From the NCBI GenBank assembly GCA_964017185.1, contig OZ024869.1:5292501-5356500 (forward strand): a DNA stretch of 64,000 bases, written 5' to 3'. Origin of the DNA: Rugalucina vietnamica (lineage: Eukaryota > Mollusca > Bivalvia > Lucinida > Lucinidae). Under the pieces are notes generated by a model, which did no database searches, was not told where the DNA came from, and worked only from the letters and a program-made list of their open reading frames with translations. Positions 23,060 to 35,591 of this stretch are shown one piece after another. Numbering within the stretch: position 1 is the stretch's first letter; every line of letters starts with the position of its first letter. A program made the position numbers and the translations under genes.

Positions 23060-24610
23060 CCAGAGGACCAATGGTCCTGTAAACGCTCACCTGAGATCTG
23101 CTGCATATACCAATAAACATGTATGAATATTATGGTATTTAATTCCAGTGCAGGGGCAGATGAAGCCCTTGGGCCATTTTCTTTTTTTCTGAATCTTCAA
23201 TATTCTGTCCATTTGCCAATTTCCTGCTGGCTTTTCCCTTCAAATGACATTTTAACAGTTTTCCCAATTCAAATGCATAGGCAACCCATGTTGACCTTGC
23301 CATAAACTTGGTCAAGGTCATCACAGGGTCATGATTTATATATACATTAAAGTACTTTAGCCATCGATGCTTCACGCCAAGTTTCCTTGAAATCAGTCTA
23401 TTGGTTTCAGAGAAGAAGATTTTTGATGGGTTTTTACCATATATGGGCATGGCGGCCATCTTTGTCATGTGACCTAGATTATTTATATACACAATGATTC
23501 CCCCATTCTATAGATGCTTCACATAAAATTTGGCTTTGATTGGCCAAGCGGTTTCAGAGGAGAAGACGTTTGAATATTATGGAAATATACATGTATATTG
23601 CCCCGGGGTGGGGGCACATGAGCCCCTGGGGTCCAATTTTTTTCAGAATCATTAATATTAAGTCCTACTTCCCATTTCCTGCAAGACTTTCACTTTAAAT
23701 TACATTTTAAAAGTTTTCCCCATTCAAATGCATTGGTGACCTATGTTGACCTTGCCGTAAAATAGGTCAACGTCATCACAGGGTCATGATTTATATATAC
23801 ATTGTAGTGCTTGAGCCATCAATGCTTCATGCCAAGTTTTGTTGAAATCGGTCCACCGGTTCTGGAGAAGAAGATTTTTGAAGGCGTTTTTACCATATAT
23901 GGGCATGGCGGCCATCTTGGTCATGTGACCTGGATTTTTTATGTACATATTTGTTACCCCTTCCTATTTATGCTTCACATAAAATTTGGCTTTGATTGGC
24001 CAAGTGGTTTCAGAGGAGAAGACGTTTGAATATTATGGAGATATACATGTATATTGCCCCGGGGTGGGGGCGGATGAGCCCCTGGTGCCCAATTTTTTTC
24101 AGAATCATTAATATTCAGTCCTACTGCTCATTTTCTGCAAGATTTTTCCTTTAAATGACAATTGAACAATTTTTCCCATTCAAATGCAAGGGCGACCTAT
24201 GTTGACCTTGCCGTAAAATAGGTCAAGGTCATCGCAGGGTCATGATTTATATATACATTGTAGTACTTGAGTCATCGATGCTTCATGCCAAGTTTGGTTG
24301 AAATCGGTCCAGTGGTTCCGGAGAAGAAGATTTTTGAAGGGTTTTTACCATATATGGGCATGGCGGCCATCTTGGTCATGTGACCTGGATTATTTATATA
24401 CACATTGGTTCCCCCTTCCCATAGATGCTTCATGTAAAATTTGGCTTTGATTGGCCAAGCTGTTTCAGAGAAGAAGATCTTTGAAAATGGTGGACGACGG
24501 ACGGACGGACGACGGGCGGACGACGGGCGGACGACGGACGGACAGACGGACGACGGAGCATGGGTATACTATAAGCTCACCTTGTGAGCCTGACGGCTCA
24601 GGTGAGCTAA
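23060..24610 (+). repeat. Family B array element, copy 3
   Basis: The most complete B copy: start CCAGAGGACCAATGGTCC, three units of about 440 bp, a long (GACG/GGAC)n tract at 24488-24558, and hairpin end with GAGCTAA at 24610. Confidence 0.72.
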
Positions 24611-24687
24611 AAATGGTTTCTAATCATCCTTCTAACCATTGATATCAATTTCACTATATTAGTAGAAACAGGAACCTTGTTTCATTT

Positions 24688-24903
24688 GAGCCGCATCATG
24701 TGAAAATCTGATTTTTGCCTGTACGAAAACAAAGGCCCAGATCAGTTGTGCAGTAGCTGTACAGCTGTTCAGCGCCTTTGTTTTTGCTTCTTCTACTTAT
24801 ATCCAAAATTTCAAGATTCTAGCCTGCTTCTGTAACTGTACAGACTATTTTGTGTCAGACCTGGTCGGAAACCCTGAAGACCGGTTTTCTTATGTCTTGA
24901 CTC
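24688..24903 (+). mobile_element. Family A MITE, copy 16, TSD ATTT
   Basis: Bounded by GAGCCGCATCATGTG and TTGACTC. ATTT at 24684-24687 and 24904-24907. Confidence 0.82.
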
Positions 24904-25087
24904 ATTTAATCTAGACTGATTACCAGGGTTCTATTTCACTTAGAACATTTTTTTTGCCATTCATGGAAGTTGAAAATATAGTATCATGTTACTGAATACA
25001 CACTACAGAATATACATGTACTATGTAGTGTGCTCTTCAAAATCAGTGAAGAAACTTGTTACATGCTCTCAATACCATTGAGATTTA

Positions 25088-25400
25088 TGCAAAAGTCATG
25101 TAACCATGGCAACCCTACTGGAAAGGGTGTGGGACAGCCAGGCTAAAGTGAGAGGCAATTACTTTTTTTTTATTGTCCCGGACGTGCAGAGGAAATGACG
25201 GGGCCTTGATATTATGATCCTTAACCCAGGGAGATTTTCTAATATGAAGGGCAGGGCAGGGCAAAGAGCATGGTTTTGACCTCCAGTTTGTCCCCTGGGG
25301 GTGGAGTCTACAGCAGGGAACTGGAATGTCATAATCCCTGCTCTTCCCCGTAGGTGGGGAAGCCGTGACGGGAAAGCCGTGGTTACACATGACTGGTGCA
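25088..25400. mobile_element. Harbinger-like MITE (family I), copy 1, TSD TTA
   Basis: 313 bp with inverted ends TGCAAAAGTCATGTAACCA and the inverse of TGCACCAGTCATGTGTAACC. TTA flanks both sides (25085-25087, 25401-25403). A 3 bp TTA duplication is typical of PIF/Harbinger. GC-rich inside; ORFs are not conserved with copy 2. Confidence 0.65.
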
Positions 25401-25403
25401 TTA

Positions 25404-26949
25404 TGCAAAGAGTTAGCAAAATTGGGCAGGATTTTGGTTATACTATATAAAATTATGATTTTACTAGATTCCAGTAACTGATAAGCCATAAGTCTGACAG
25501 GTACTCAAATAAACTTGATCAATGAAAACCTTTACTTTATGTTTTTACGTTGTGTCCTTAATGTCAGCTATAGAGAGGATTGACTACATTAATTGGATGA
25601 AAAAATAGACATGCGTCTGCTATACGCCAAGACTACCATGAGCTTCCTAAGTTTATGGACACGTATATGGCTGAGCGAACAGTGTAGAATGGCAACAGAC
25701 TGGTGTTACAAGCAGTCTGACCAGAGTCTAAAGTGTTTGCCAATTTGTCAATTTTATCGGTATCCCTTCCAGTGCTTTTGCATTGCGGCAATTATTTATA
25801 GAATTTTCAGTGATATCAAAACATTCCATGATATCCAATTATGGCTGATATTTCTTCAAGGAAAGCAAGAATATGAGCAGACATAAGAGAATTATATTCT
25901 TGACATGTCTACCGCAAAATCTGATTATGTTTAGCTATTTCAGACACAAAGTTGGTGGACAAATTTTCAACATTGCTGAAAAAATAATTCAATTATTCAC
26001 TTACATGTTCAGACACAAAAAAAATTATTTCCAAACAAGGAAAAGACATACAGACTGATGTAATAATTGAAAGCACTAAATTTGTGGGTTCTCACAACAT
26101 GTGCTGAGCATGAATTTGATACAGAAATTTTCTAGTAACAGAAATGACACTGCCTCAGAATTTCATCTTGAGAATTTAATTATTTTCTATTTAGAGACAC
26201 AGTAACTCTAATGTCAACTTCCTCCTTAAACTTGTTAAATCTTCGGTTTCCTCCATTTGAGTTGCATTTAATATGTGTATAAAGACAGGACTCATAACTG
26301 ATTTTAATAGAGAGATCAAACATGATTATCCATTGTGTCATACTTTCTTTCCTGTCCAATGAGTACCCACAACATAAGTTTTTATGACGAAAGGAGAAAA
26401 ATTATGCCTTAATTATCATCCATTATCATCCAATTACCTCTTGATCTACTTCTCTGACAAATAAATAACCACAAGAATACCCCCGTCATGTGTTGACTCT
26501 GCGTACTGTTAGTTTAACAGGTAGCTCTGACTTTCATAATAACATTACGTGACTTTAAACGCCACCTTTTTCTTCTGCTGCATAATTCAGTTGACTTTTT
26601 ATAGATCCTCCTACACGATCAATGAATCGCCTAGAAAACATGAATGGGCCAAAGACTGACAAAAACAACAAAACCAGACATACAAGTCTACCAATAATTC
26701 CATCACTTTTTGAATCTGTTTGGTTCGGTTATGGCTAATGTTCAGTAAAGAATTTTCAAGTAATTTCGGGATTTAGCCATCGCTTCCTGGTACTGTAGGG
26801 AGCTTAAAGTGTCTTGGTCAAGGACATTAAATGGTGGCAGTACCAAGGTATTGAACACTGGACCTCTCACTCCATGGTCCTGTAGTAAACCACAAGGCCA
26901 CTGATATTGCATCTGTGTGTAAAATGGTGCAGAATACATGTTCAAATTT
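25404..26949. other. Intron 1, no recognisable feature
   Basis: AT-rich sequence of about 1.5 kb. A decayed tRNA-SINE-like fragment may lie at 26815-26915 (CAAGGTATTGAACACTGGAC). The ORFs at 25593-26058 show no domain. Confidence 0.4.
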
Positions 26950-27183
26950 GAGCTGCCGCATGGGAAAACCAACAATATGCCTAGGCGAAAACAAAGACGC
27001 AGATCAGCTTCGCAGTAACCCCAAAGCTGATCAGCAACTTTGTTTTCGTTAAATGGATAGTACAATCCCTCTTCTTCATTCATCCGAAATTTCAAGCTTC
27101 TAGCTATCTTCTGTGACTGTACAGTCTGGTTTGTGTCAGACCTGGTCGGGACCCAAATTGTTGGTTTTCTCATGCACAGGCTC
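26950..27183 (+). mobile_element. Family A MITE, copy 17, TSD ATTT
   Basis: Full-length. ATTT at 26946-26949 and 27184-27187. Confidence 0.85.
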
Positions 27184-27187
27184 ATTT

Positions 27188-27651
27188 CTATCTGCACATC
27201 AATCTGTTCACTCTCCAAGTCAGTTTGAATGCTGCACGGGTGAATCCTTGGTGAGTTGGTGTATTCTGGCACAAATATTGGCCTTGACATGTTTCAAGCC
27301 CACACCTCGACCCAACGGCCTTAACCTATATTTTACCATCCAATGACTCTTTGTCCATCAAGCAACAATTATAAAATGTAACTAAATCTAAATGGTATGG
27401 GTAAAGCCTCATCAGTTACCCACATGGCATGTTTTCTTCTGAAGAGGCTATAATTGGTATTGAAGAAATGCTTTATTGCAATAAAAGGATTAATAAACTT
27501 CCAGACATTTTGAAATTTTCCTGGTAATCAATCAATGTAAAATCAATAAGAAGAAAGTGAGTTGGAGTAATGGTACAACCCTGTCAGAGCCGATGATCCT
27601 AGCCATCTATCAACTGGAAGCCAACAACTCCACAATGGCATATTTTAATAT
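27188..27651. other. Intron 1, unassigned
   Basis: No gene or repeat recognised. Confidence 0.4.
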
Positions 27652-27810
27652 GAGCCTGAGTGAGAAAACCAACAATTTGGGTTCCGACAGGTCCGACACA
27701 AACTGGGCTGTACAGTCGCAGAAGATGGTTAGAGGCTAGAAATTTTGTACCTAAGTAGAAGAGGGATCGTACTATCCATGTAGCGAAAACAAAGGTGCTG
27801 ATCAGCTTCA
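27652..27810 (-). mobile_element. Family A MITE, copy 18, cut at the palindrome
   Basis: The long left arm runs to AGGTGCTGATCAGCTTC and then stops exactly at the core. SINE-like sequence follows, so the right half was lost at the hairpin tip. Confidence 0.7.
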
Positions 27811-27985
27811 AATCAATAGGTACTGGGTTTGATCCCCACTATGGGCACCATGTTGTGTCCTTGAGTAATTCTCATTAACTTCCTAGCGTAGTGGTTAATA
27901 CTGGTAAAGTGGTCGCTATGTCCCGACATGACTGAAACATTGTTGACTGGGATGTTAAACCTAAATACAAACAAACAAATAAAAA
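27811..27985 (+). mobile_element. SINE-like element
   Basis: GGGTTTGATCCCCACTATGG resembles a polymerase III B-box and is followed by CACCATGTTGTGTCCTTGAG, GTCCCGACATGACTGAAA, TTGTTGACTGGGATGTTAAA and a (CAAA)n-type tail. Related tails occur near 34740-34800, 36290-36340, 54870-54920 and 56545-56610. The 5' tRNA-like part is missing. Confidence 0.55.
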
Positions 27986-28154
27986 GTGCTGTTGGAACTG
28001 GCCATTTGGATACCACACCAATTTATCTACCAAATAACATCATAGCAGCTGTGTGTGGCTAATATTTGGAAACTATCGAGACATGCATTTAAACATTTAG
28101 TTTTTTGCACATGATATGGAATTGGACATGAACTAACATTGTCTCCTTACAAAT

Positions 28155-28360
28155 GAGTCGCTTTGAAAGAAAAGGGATCTTCAGGGTTTCCGACCTGGTC
28201 CAACACAAACTGGCCTGTACAGCCACAGTTGATAGCTCGAAATTTGGGATTTAAGAAGACGAATTGTACATTCCTTGTAACGAAAACAAAGGTGCTGATC
28301 AGATGTGCAGTTACTTTGTTTTCACACAGGCAAAAATCTGGTTTTCTCATGATGTGTCTC
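28155..28360 (-). mobile_element. Family A MITE, copy 19, TSD AAAT
   Basis: AAAT at 28151-28154 and 28361-28364. Half of the core is deleted. Confidence 0.8.
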
Positions 28361-28994
28361 AAATGTACAGTACAACATTAAAATGCTTTCTTTGGGGTCC
28401 ATAGCAGCAGACCGTGTTATAAGTGAAACCATGTTATAATAAGGTTATTTGCTATATCCCAGGTGAAAATGACACTCAAATTTCAGTGGAATTACAGTGG
28501 AATATCAATGTTACAGCGGAATATCACTGATATTATGCTGTAACACTGATATTCCAATGTAATTCCACTGAAATTTCAGTGGAATTTCAGTGAAAATTGA
28601 AATTGCACTGAAATTTCAGTGTAATATCAGCTTGTAAAATTTCACCAAAATTTCACCGATATTGCAAAGAAATATTGCAGTGAAATTGCAGTGTTAAATT
28701 AGCTTGTAAAAAATTTGCTGAACACTTTTCTTTGAGATGAAAATTGCTATGAAAAAAAACTACTGCTTTTTAGCATGTTAGTTTTAGTTTTGGTGTCAAT
28801 CTTTGGATCACTCACTAAACAGTGTCTAAATCTGATGATAAATTAATGAAGGAGACTTTAATTTTTTTAACTTAATTCTCATGTTGTTTGCTTAGTACAA
28901 CTCCTTATAACACTTCTCATTATCACTTTGATTTTAATATAACATATGGCCGTCTCTTGACTCGCGAAATTTTCCTTAATTGCTATTGTAACAA

Positions 28995-29637
28995 AAATGA
29001 AGGTGCAAGATTGTGTACAACATTTTCCCCATTCTATAACCCTTGCCATGGCGGCCATCTTGGTCATGTGACCTGGACCATTTTTTATAAACTTTGGTTT
29101 CCACTTCCCTAAGGATACTGTGTATAAAATTTGGCTTTGATTGGTCCAGTGGTTTCTTAGAAAATTAAGTTTTCAATTTTATATGTAAATGACCTTTAGC
29201 CAAGGTCAAGAGGCTGATGATGGCCTTAACATTTATACTCACAACACTTCATTAGCTTAACGTGTTGACTGTATCTACCAACTTTCAGGTCACAGGCTAC
29301 AAAACTTCCTGAAAAATTCAATGTTTTCACTTTTTTCCATTGAAAAGCCTATGTAACCAAAATTGACCTTGCCATAAAATAGGACAATTATGATGGGCCA
29401 GAGTCCCCGATGCTACCAAGTTTCGCTGAAATCGGTCCACCCGTACCAGGTTCCAGAGAAGAAGATTTTTTTATGGTTTTTACCATATATGGGCATGGCG
29501 GCCATCTTGGTCATGTGACCTGGACCATTTATATAAACTTTCGTTCCCCCTTCCTAAGGATGCTCCAAGTGAAGTTTGGCTTTGATTGACCCAGCAGTTT
29601 CAACGGAGATCTTTGAAATTGTGGACGACAGAAATAT
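28995..29637 (+). repeat. Family B fragment inside D
   Basis: Two partial units with CATGGCGGCCATCTTGGTCA and TTTGGCTTTGATTGG, ending GAAATTGTGGACGACAG where the (GACG)n tract should begin. The terminal hairpin is absent. Confidence 0.65.
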
Positions 29638-30499
29638 TCCATTGAAATTTCAGTGAAATAACCAAATTACCCATAATCTAATGACCTTTGACCCTACTTC
29701 CTTTTCCTGTTGCACATAATTTTGAAAGGCACACAAAAATCTAATCTGAACTAAATCTTCAAACATCTAAGATATGAGAATGACTACAAACTAGAAATTT
29801 GAAGACTAAACAGCAGACAAGTTCAGAGTAAGTAATAGATGAAGATATAGTGCAAAGCACTGATGGGAATGGTCCAGAGGATGCATGCTTATGTAGAAGA
29901 CATGAGGGAATGAGAACAATCATGGATAGAAAAAATGATAAAGGCAGCAGGGCTAGTATATGTAAGTTTTAGAAGAACTTTTATATCAATACAAAATATT
30001 ATTATACAATGTGCATGTTGTTCTCAACATAGTTTCTCATTTCTCATACTGTAGAAGTGTCCCATTACCCCACCCATTACCTCCCAAAGTTACAAATCAC
30101 ATGTCAGTCCTACTAGGCCTTGAAAACCAAGGAAGGCCAGGTAGAAGCAAAACTGACAGTTCAGGTAGACATCATTAAAAAACTAATTTGTTTGCATTTT
30201 CTAACCAATCCTCCAGGTATATTGCAACCTTGGTGTCAGTGCTATTTCACTGAAATTTCAGTGTAATTTTTGGTGAAATTTCATTGAAATTACAGTGATA
30301 AATTTGGTCAATATTTTAGCAGAATTTCAGTGAAATTCTGATGGAATTGCAACGAAATTACAGTGATAAACAATATCATAAAAACAGTGGAATTTCAGTG
30401 AAATTCTGATGGAATTACACTGAAATTGCAGTAATAAATTTGGTCAATATTTTAGCAGAATGTCAGTGAAATTCTGATGAAACTAGAATTGTCAGAGAA

Positions 30500-31958
30500 T
30501 CTGACTATAGCCCCGCTTCTCAGCTTTTTTTGCAGGGTGAAAAAACAATGACAGGTAACTATCACAAGCTAGATCTCGTCAATATTGATGCGCATACAAA
30601 ATTTGGTCTGATTATGTCAATTCGTTCTCAAGATATTGAGCGGAAACGAAAGTCTGACCTCAATAAAGGGCCATAACTCTGTCATAATTTTGCGATAAAT
30701 GATGGGTAACAATCCCAAGCTAGATCTTGTCAATGATGATGTGCATACAAAATTTGGACGGATTCTGTCAATTCAATCTCAAGATATTGAGCGTAAACGA
30801 AATTCTGAAGTCAATCAAGGGCCGTAACTCCGTCAAAATTTTGCGAAAAATGACGGGTAACAATCCCAAGCTAGATCTTGTCAATGTTGATGTACATACA
30901 AAATTTGGTTGGATTCTGTCAATTTGTTCTCAAGATATTGAGCGGAAATGAAATTCTGAAGCCAATCAGGGGCCGTAACTCCGTCAAAATTTTGCGAAAA
31001 ATGACAGGTAACAATCCCAAGCTAGATCTTGTCAATGATGACGTGCATACAAAATTTGGTTGGATTCTGTCAATTCGTTCTCAAGATATTGAGCGGAAAC
31101 GAAATTCTGATGTCAATCAAGGGCCGTAACTCCGTCAAAATTTTGCGAAAAATGACAGGTAACAATCCCAAGCTAGATCTTGTCGATGATGATGTGCATA
31201 CAAAATTTGGTCGGATTCTGCCAATTCGTTCTCAAGATATTGAGCGGAAACAAAATTCTGACGTCAATCAAGGGCCGTAACTCCGTCAAAATTTTGCGAA
31301 AAATGACGGGTAACAATCCCAAGCTAGATCTTTACAATGTTGATGTGCACACAAAATTTGGTCGGATTCTGTCAATTCGTTCTCAAGATATTGAGCGGAA
31401 ATGAAATTCTGACGTCAATCAAGGGCCGTAACTCCTTCAAAATTTTGCGAAAAATAACCGGTAACAATCCCAAGCTAGATCTTGTCAATGTTGATGTGCA
31501 TACAAAATTTGGTCGGATTCTGTGAATTCTTTCTCAAGATATTGAGCGGAAAGGAAATTTTGACATCAATCAAGGGCCGTAACTCCATCAAAATTTTGCG
31601 AAAAATGACAGGTAACGATACCAAGCTAGATATTGTCAATGTTGATGTGCATACAAAATTTGGTTGGATTCTGTCAATTCCTTCTCAAGCTATTGAGCGG
31701 AATGGAAATTCTGACGTCAATCAAGGGCCGTAACTCCGTCAAAATTTTGCAAAAAATGACGGGTAACAATCCCAAGCTAGATCTTGTCAATGATGATGTG
31801 CATTCAAAATTTGGTTGGATTCTGTCAATTGGTTCTCAAGATATTGAGCGGAAACGAAATGCTAACGGAATCACGGAATCACGGAACCACGGAATCACGG
31901 AACCACGGAAGGACAGGGTGAATCCAGTATAGCCCCACTTTTTCAAAGCGGGGCTATA
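30500..31958 (+). repeat. 151 bp tandem array element (family F, pearl-like)
   Basis: Nine units of 151 bp start near 30566, 30717, 30868, 31018, 31170, 31321, 31472, 31623 and 31774 (AAGCTAGATCTTGTCAATG ... CAAGATATTGAGCGGAAA). An ACGGAATCACGG microsatellite follows (31865-31910), then a hairpin end. Both termini carry TATAGCCCCGCTT-type inverted ends (30506, 31958). Since 151 is not a multiple of three, the overlapping ORFs are accidental. The layout matches bivalve pearl elements. Confidence 0.78.
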
Positions 31959-32210
31959 ATTACACCAAAATTTCAGTAAAATTATGATGTAAATTATAGT
32001 GAAATTCTGCTAAAATATTGACCAAATTTATCACAGGAATTTCACTGAAATTCCACTGGAATTTCAGTGGAATTTCCCTGAAATTCCACTGAAATTACAG
32101 CACTTTTTTCACCAGGGATATAGACGTAATTATCAATGTGGTAGTCATGACATGGGTGTGTTATATTAAAAACCGCATTAAAGTGAGGCATGTTATAATG
32201 CGGCTGAAGT

Positions 32211-32434
32211 TATTGTGTAGAAGGTGTTTTGAGTTTCATTGTTCTGTTACCTTAGTAACCAAAGGTAGCAATAACCTTGGCATAGACCAAAAATGAGGAT
32301 GCAACCTGATTCTTAACAATTTTTTTACTTGACAGATTGAAAAAGTCAGTGTTCGTGAGTGAGATAAAGTCATTGCATGACAACTATCCATCCTAAGGCA
32401 AAACATGACCAGAAGAAAATCCAGGAATCGATCA
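32211..32434. other. Intron 1, unassigned
   Basis: No feature recognised. Confidence 0.4.
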
Positions 32435-32438
32435 AATG

Positions 32439-32672
32439 ACAGTTCTTAATGAGAAAACCAACAATCTGCATATACGAAAACAAAGACGCAGATCAGCTTT
32501 GCGGTGACCGCAAAGCTGATCAGCATCTTTGTTTTTGCTAAACGGATAGTGCAATTCTTCTACTTTCTAAATCCAAAATTTCAAGCTTCTAGACATCTTC
32601 TGTGATGGTACAGACCAGTTTGTGTCGGACTTGATCAAAAACCACATTGTTGGTCTTCTCAAGGCGCGGATC
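32439..32672 (+). mobile_element. Family A MITE, copy 20, with 24 bp flanking direct repeat
   Basis: Core and right arm are intact, but the left terminal 15 bp are replaced. The 24 bp block starting GATCAAATGACAGTTC occurs identically at 32431-32454 and 32669-32692, overlapping both ends. Confidence 0.75.
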
Positions 32673-32692
32673 AAATGACAGTTCTTAATGAG

Positions 32693-33747
32693 TGCTAACT
32701 CCATGAGGAGTTGCAGTGATTTTTTTCTTGCTAATATCAACACTAAGTAATATAGAGAGGAGCATGCAATGGAAGACCACAAACTGTTTTTGTTTACGAA
32801 GGTTGTAAAGAATTAAATGCTTAAATTTAGAACTCAAAGCAAAGGGCAGCCAGATTATTTTAAAGAATAAGGACTTTGTTGAACAAGAATCACCTACTGG
32901 AACATATTCAATGGTTTAAATTAGAGCTATTCACAGCCACAAATTTGCCTTTATGTTGCTTATACAAAAACAAAAAACATGTGTCCAATGTCCATGAATA
33001 TTGATCACAACCACTTTATTTGAATATCTGGCTGTTAAAGGTCTTGGAATAGCATTGGTATAATATCTCTTATTAAAGCCCTGATCTTATAATAACAAAC
33101 TCAATATAAGCTTACTGAAACATTATCAGCCTATCAATGACAAAGCTTCTGCAACAAAATCACTAGCTATCAGACTATACAACATTAATCCTGGCAATAA
33201 AAGAAATATAAGTCTAGATATCAAATTAGACCAAGCACTTCAAAGTGCATCAGAATCGTCACCTATTTTCTACGGTCTGTTGAGCAAAAGCTCAAATGAG
33301 CTACCATATTGTTGCACAAAACAGTGCCTATATATATAATGAACAAAGTATTTCTGGTAATGTCCCAGTCAATAATTTTTCAGTCATGTCGGCATTGTGG
33401 TGACAGAGACATCTCTTCCATCTCTAACCATACTGTGGGGATCGAGCTTAAAGTCACTCTTGCATATTCCTAAGGATTTAACATTATGTAGGTAGGTATT
33501 GAACCCAGGACCTCAAGCTCTGACACCTGTATATACTCTACCAACAGGAAATAATGCTTCCCATAAATACTGCTTTGAAAATTGAAAATGGGTGGTTATA
33601 CAAATATAGCAAAAGTGAGCAAAGCTCACATACCCCCGGCGGTAGCCATCAGCGTTCATACCACTTTGAGACAAAAAGCAGATTACAGAAAAAGGTATAC
33701 ATCTAGTGTTACATCCAACAAAAATATATTCATAAATAAAAAAGCAA
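32693..33747. other. Intron 1, unassigned
   Basis: A decayed SINE-like piece may lie at 33375-33540 (CAGTCATGTCGGCATTGTGG ... GGTATTGAACCCAGGACC). The hexamer pair GAGCAAAGCTC at 33618 is a small palindrome. No gene seen. Confidence 0.4.
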
Positions 33748-34484
33748 AAACTATATCCCCCTAATACTTCCTATGCCGGACAATAAGGTGCAGATTTGTA
33801 TAGGAGTGACAGATAGTAAAAGAAACAAAGTAAAAAAAAAGAAGACAAAAGTAAACTACAGAATCATTATCTTGTTTTCAGTAATAGAGTAGGCCGTTCT
33901 GAACATGCATATAAAATTTGAAGTCTCTAACTCTTATACAGACTGAGCTGATATGATGGAAAAATTTCTCAGATAGAGAGAAAAATGGATAAATAAAGGG
34001 AATGATAAGCCAGAGATTGTTGATTCTCTAATACACAATACAACTTGTCATACCCAAGCTTTGTACCAAATTTCAAAATTCTAGGTTAAGTAGTCCCTGA
34101 GAAATCTTTGACACAAAATGGTGCAGATTTGTATAGGAGTGACAGATGGGAAAAGTAATAGAGTTGGTTATTCTGAACATGCATATAAAATTTGAAGTCT
34201 CTAACTCTTATACAGACTGAGCTGATATGATGGAAAATTTTCTCGGATAGAGAGAAAAATGGATAAATAAAGGGAATGATAAGCCGGAGATTGTTGATTC
34301 TCAAATACACAATACAACTTGACATACCCAAGCTTTGTACCAAATTTTAAAATTCTAGGTTAAGTAGTTCCTGAGAAATCTTTGACACAAAAAAAGTTTA
34401 CAGACAGACAAACAGACAAACAGACAGACGGAAAAAGCAAAAACTATATACCCCCTAATACTTCGTATGCCGGGGGTATAATGA
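33748..34484 (+). repeat. Pearl-like array, two units of about 275 bp (family G, copy 1)
   Basis: The block GTGCAGATTTGTATAGGAGT ... TCCTGAGAAATCTTTGACAC is present twice. Then come (CAGA)n at 34411-34431 and a hairpin end, TATACCCCCTAATACTTCG / GCCGGGGGTATA. A truncated copy of the same hairpin end lies at 33752-33782. Confidence 0.7.
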
Positions 34485-35375
34485 AGTAAACTGCAATATA
34501 TCTATATGGGCCCACGCCCACTGGTGCCCCAAAAAATTGATGGGCTGATTGTGCCTCCAGACAAAGCTTATGCGCTACTGCATGTACTGACTGACCATCT
34601 GATTACTGGTTAACTGCTCAGGTCTGAGCCTGCCCAGGAAAAGTGATTCAAGTCCATCCATACATATATACTTAAAGCAATTTTTGGATGTCATGACAAC
34701 CTAATTTTGAGTAAAGGCCCCATAAAATGGTGGCAACGTCCCGACATGCCCATAGCTGTTGACTGTCACTGGGACGCTAAACCACAACTAAAACAAAACT
34801 TTTTCATTAAAAGCCTTCATGGTGTCGTGGTAAAGTCACTGGCCTGGTAAATGAGGGTGTCTTTAATAATAATAAAATTATTGACTTTATTTAACAAGAG
34901 TAAATTTTAGTTTGATACCAGGCTTCTCCAGTCCTTCGGATAAATCCTGCCTCCATATGACCATAGGTTTTGAGGGGTATAAAAACACTATACAACTAAT
35001 CAACTTTATCATAACTAAAAGATTTTAAAATGTCTTGAGAATGACATTATGAAGAAATAAAAGCATTAATTCTGAGGTCTCCTTTTTAAATAGAGGTCTC
35101 TAACCTAAGATTAGTAAATTTCCTGGTAAACCTAGAAACTATAAAGACCCGGAAATAGCCCCTTGGAGAGACTGTGAAGATACATTTAGAAAACAATTAC
35201 ACAATCATTAAAGCTGAACCAATGTCACCGAATAAATGTGAGAATCAAGCAGAAAAAAAGTGTTAAAACAGTTGATCCCCTCGGCAAGAAAGCCCATCTT
35301 CGGCTTTTCGGATCTTGTCAACTAAAAGCTCTAGCTTTTGGATATACAACACTAGGGATGGCTACAACCATGAAT
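34485..35375. other. Intron 1 with SINE-like remnants
   Basis: Positions 34590-34800 contain GACTGACCATCTGATTACTGG, GAGCCTGCCCAGGAAAAGTG and CGTCCCGACATGCCCATAGC, shared with 36150-36340 and 60060-60165. The rest is unassigned. Confidence 0.45.
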
Positions 35376-35506
35376 TTTTATGAGATAAGAGTATAGGAAA
35401 ATTGTACTATCCATGTAGCGAAAACAAAGGAGCTGATCAGCTGCACAGTAACTGCACAGCTGATCTGCTTCTTTGTTTTCGCATAATTGTTTTCTCATAA
35501 GCTGCT
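35376..35506 (-). mobile_element. Family A MITE, copy 21, 5' truncated
   Basis: Core palindrome GCTGCACAGTAACTGCACAG and the short right arm remain; the long arm is lost. Confidence 0.65.
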
Positions 35507-35591
35507 ATGTGTGAAAGTGCTGTTTATGGCCAGATATGGAAACCATAATCAATAGCCTTGAAGCACTGCCTGAAATCATTCTGATAATAAA

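Larger units (their letters stand above)
28457..32118. mobile_element. Composite D element inserted in family E, TSD TATA
   Basis: Terminal inverted repeats are TCCCAGGTGAAAA and the inverse of TCCCTGGTGAAAA. TATA is duplicated at 28453-28456 and 32119-32122. Near both ends (28470-28720, 30220-30490, 31960-32100) lie dense palindromic copies of AAATTTCAGTGAAATT-type text. Inside are a family B piece and a 151 bp tandem array with its own termini. No transposase found. Confidence 0.75.
28368..32210. mobile_element. Mariner/pogo-like MITE (family E), copy 2, split by a 3.7 kb insertion
   Basis: Left piece 28368-28452 and right piece 32123-32210 match E copy 1 in order: GTTATAAGTGAAACC.TGTT, AATAAGGTTATTT, then GTAGTCATGACATGG and GTTATA...AAAACGGC-type text. 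The interruption is the D element. TA precedes the left end at 28366-28367. Confidence 0.75.

Noticed and set aside
30727..31932. Series of overlapping plus-strand ORFs of 62-99 aa with the same repeated protein text
   Set aside because: They come from the 151 bp tandem unit. The period is not a multiple of three, so the frame rotates from unit to unit, and there is no sign of protein-level selection.
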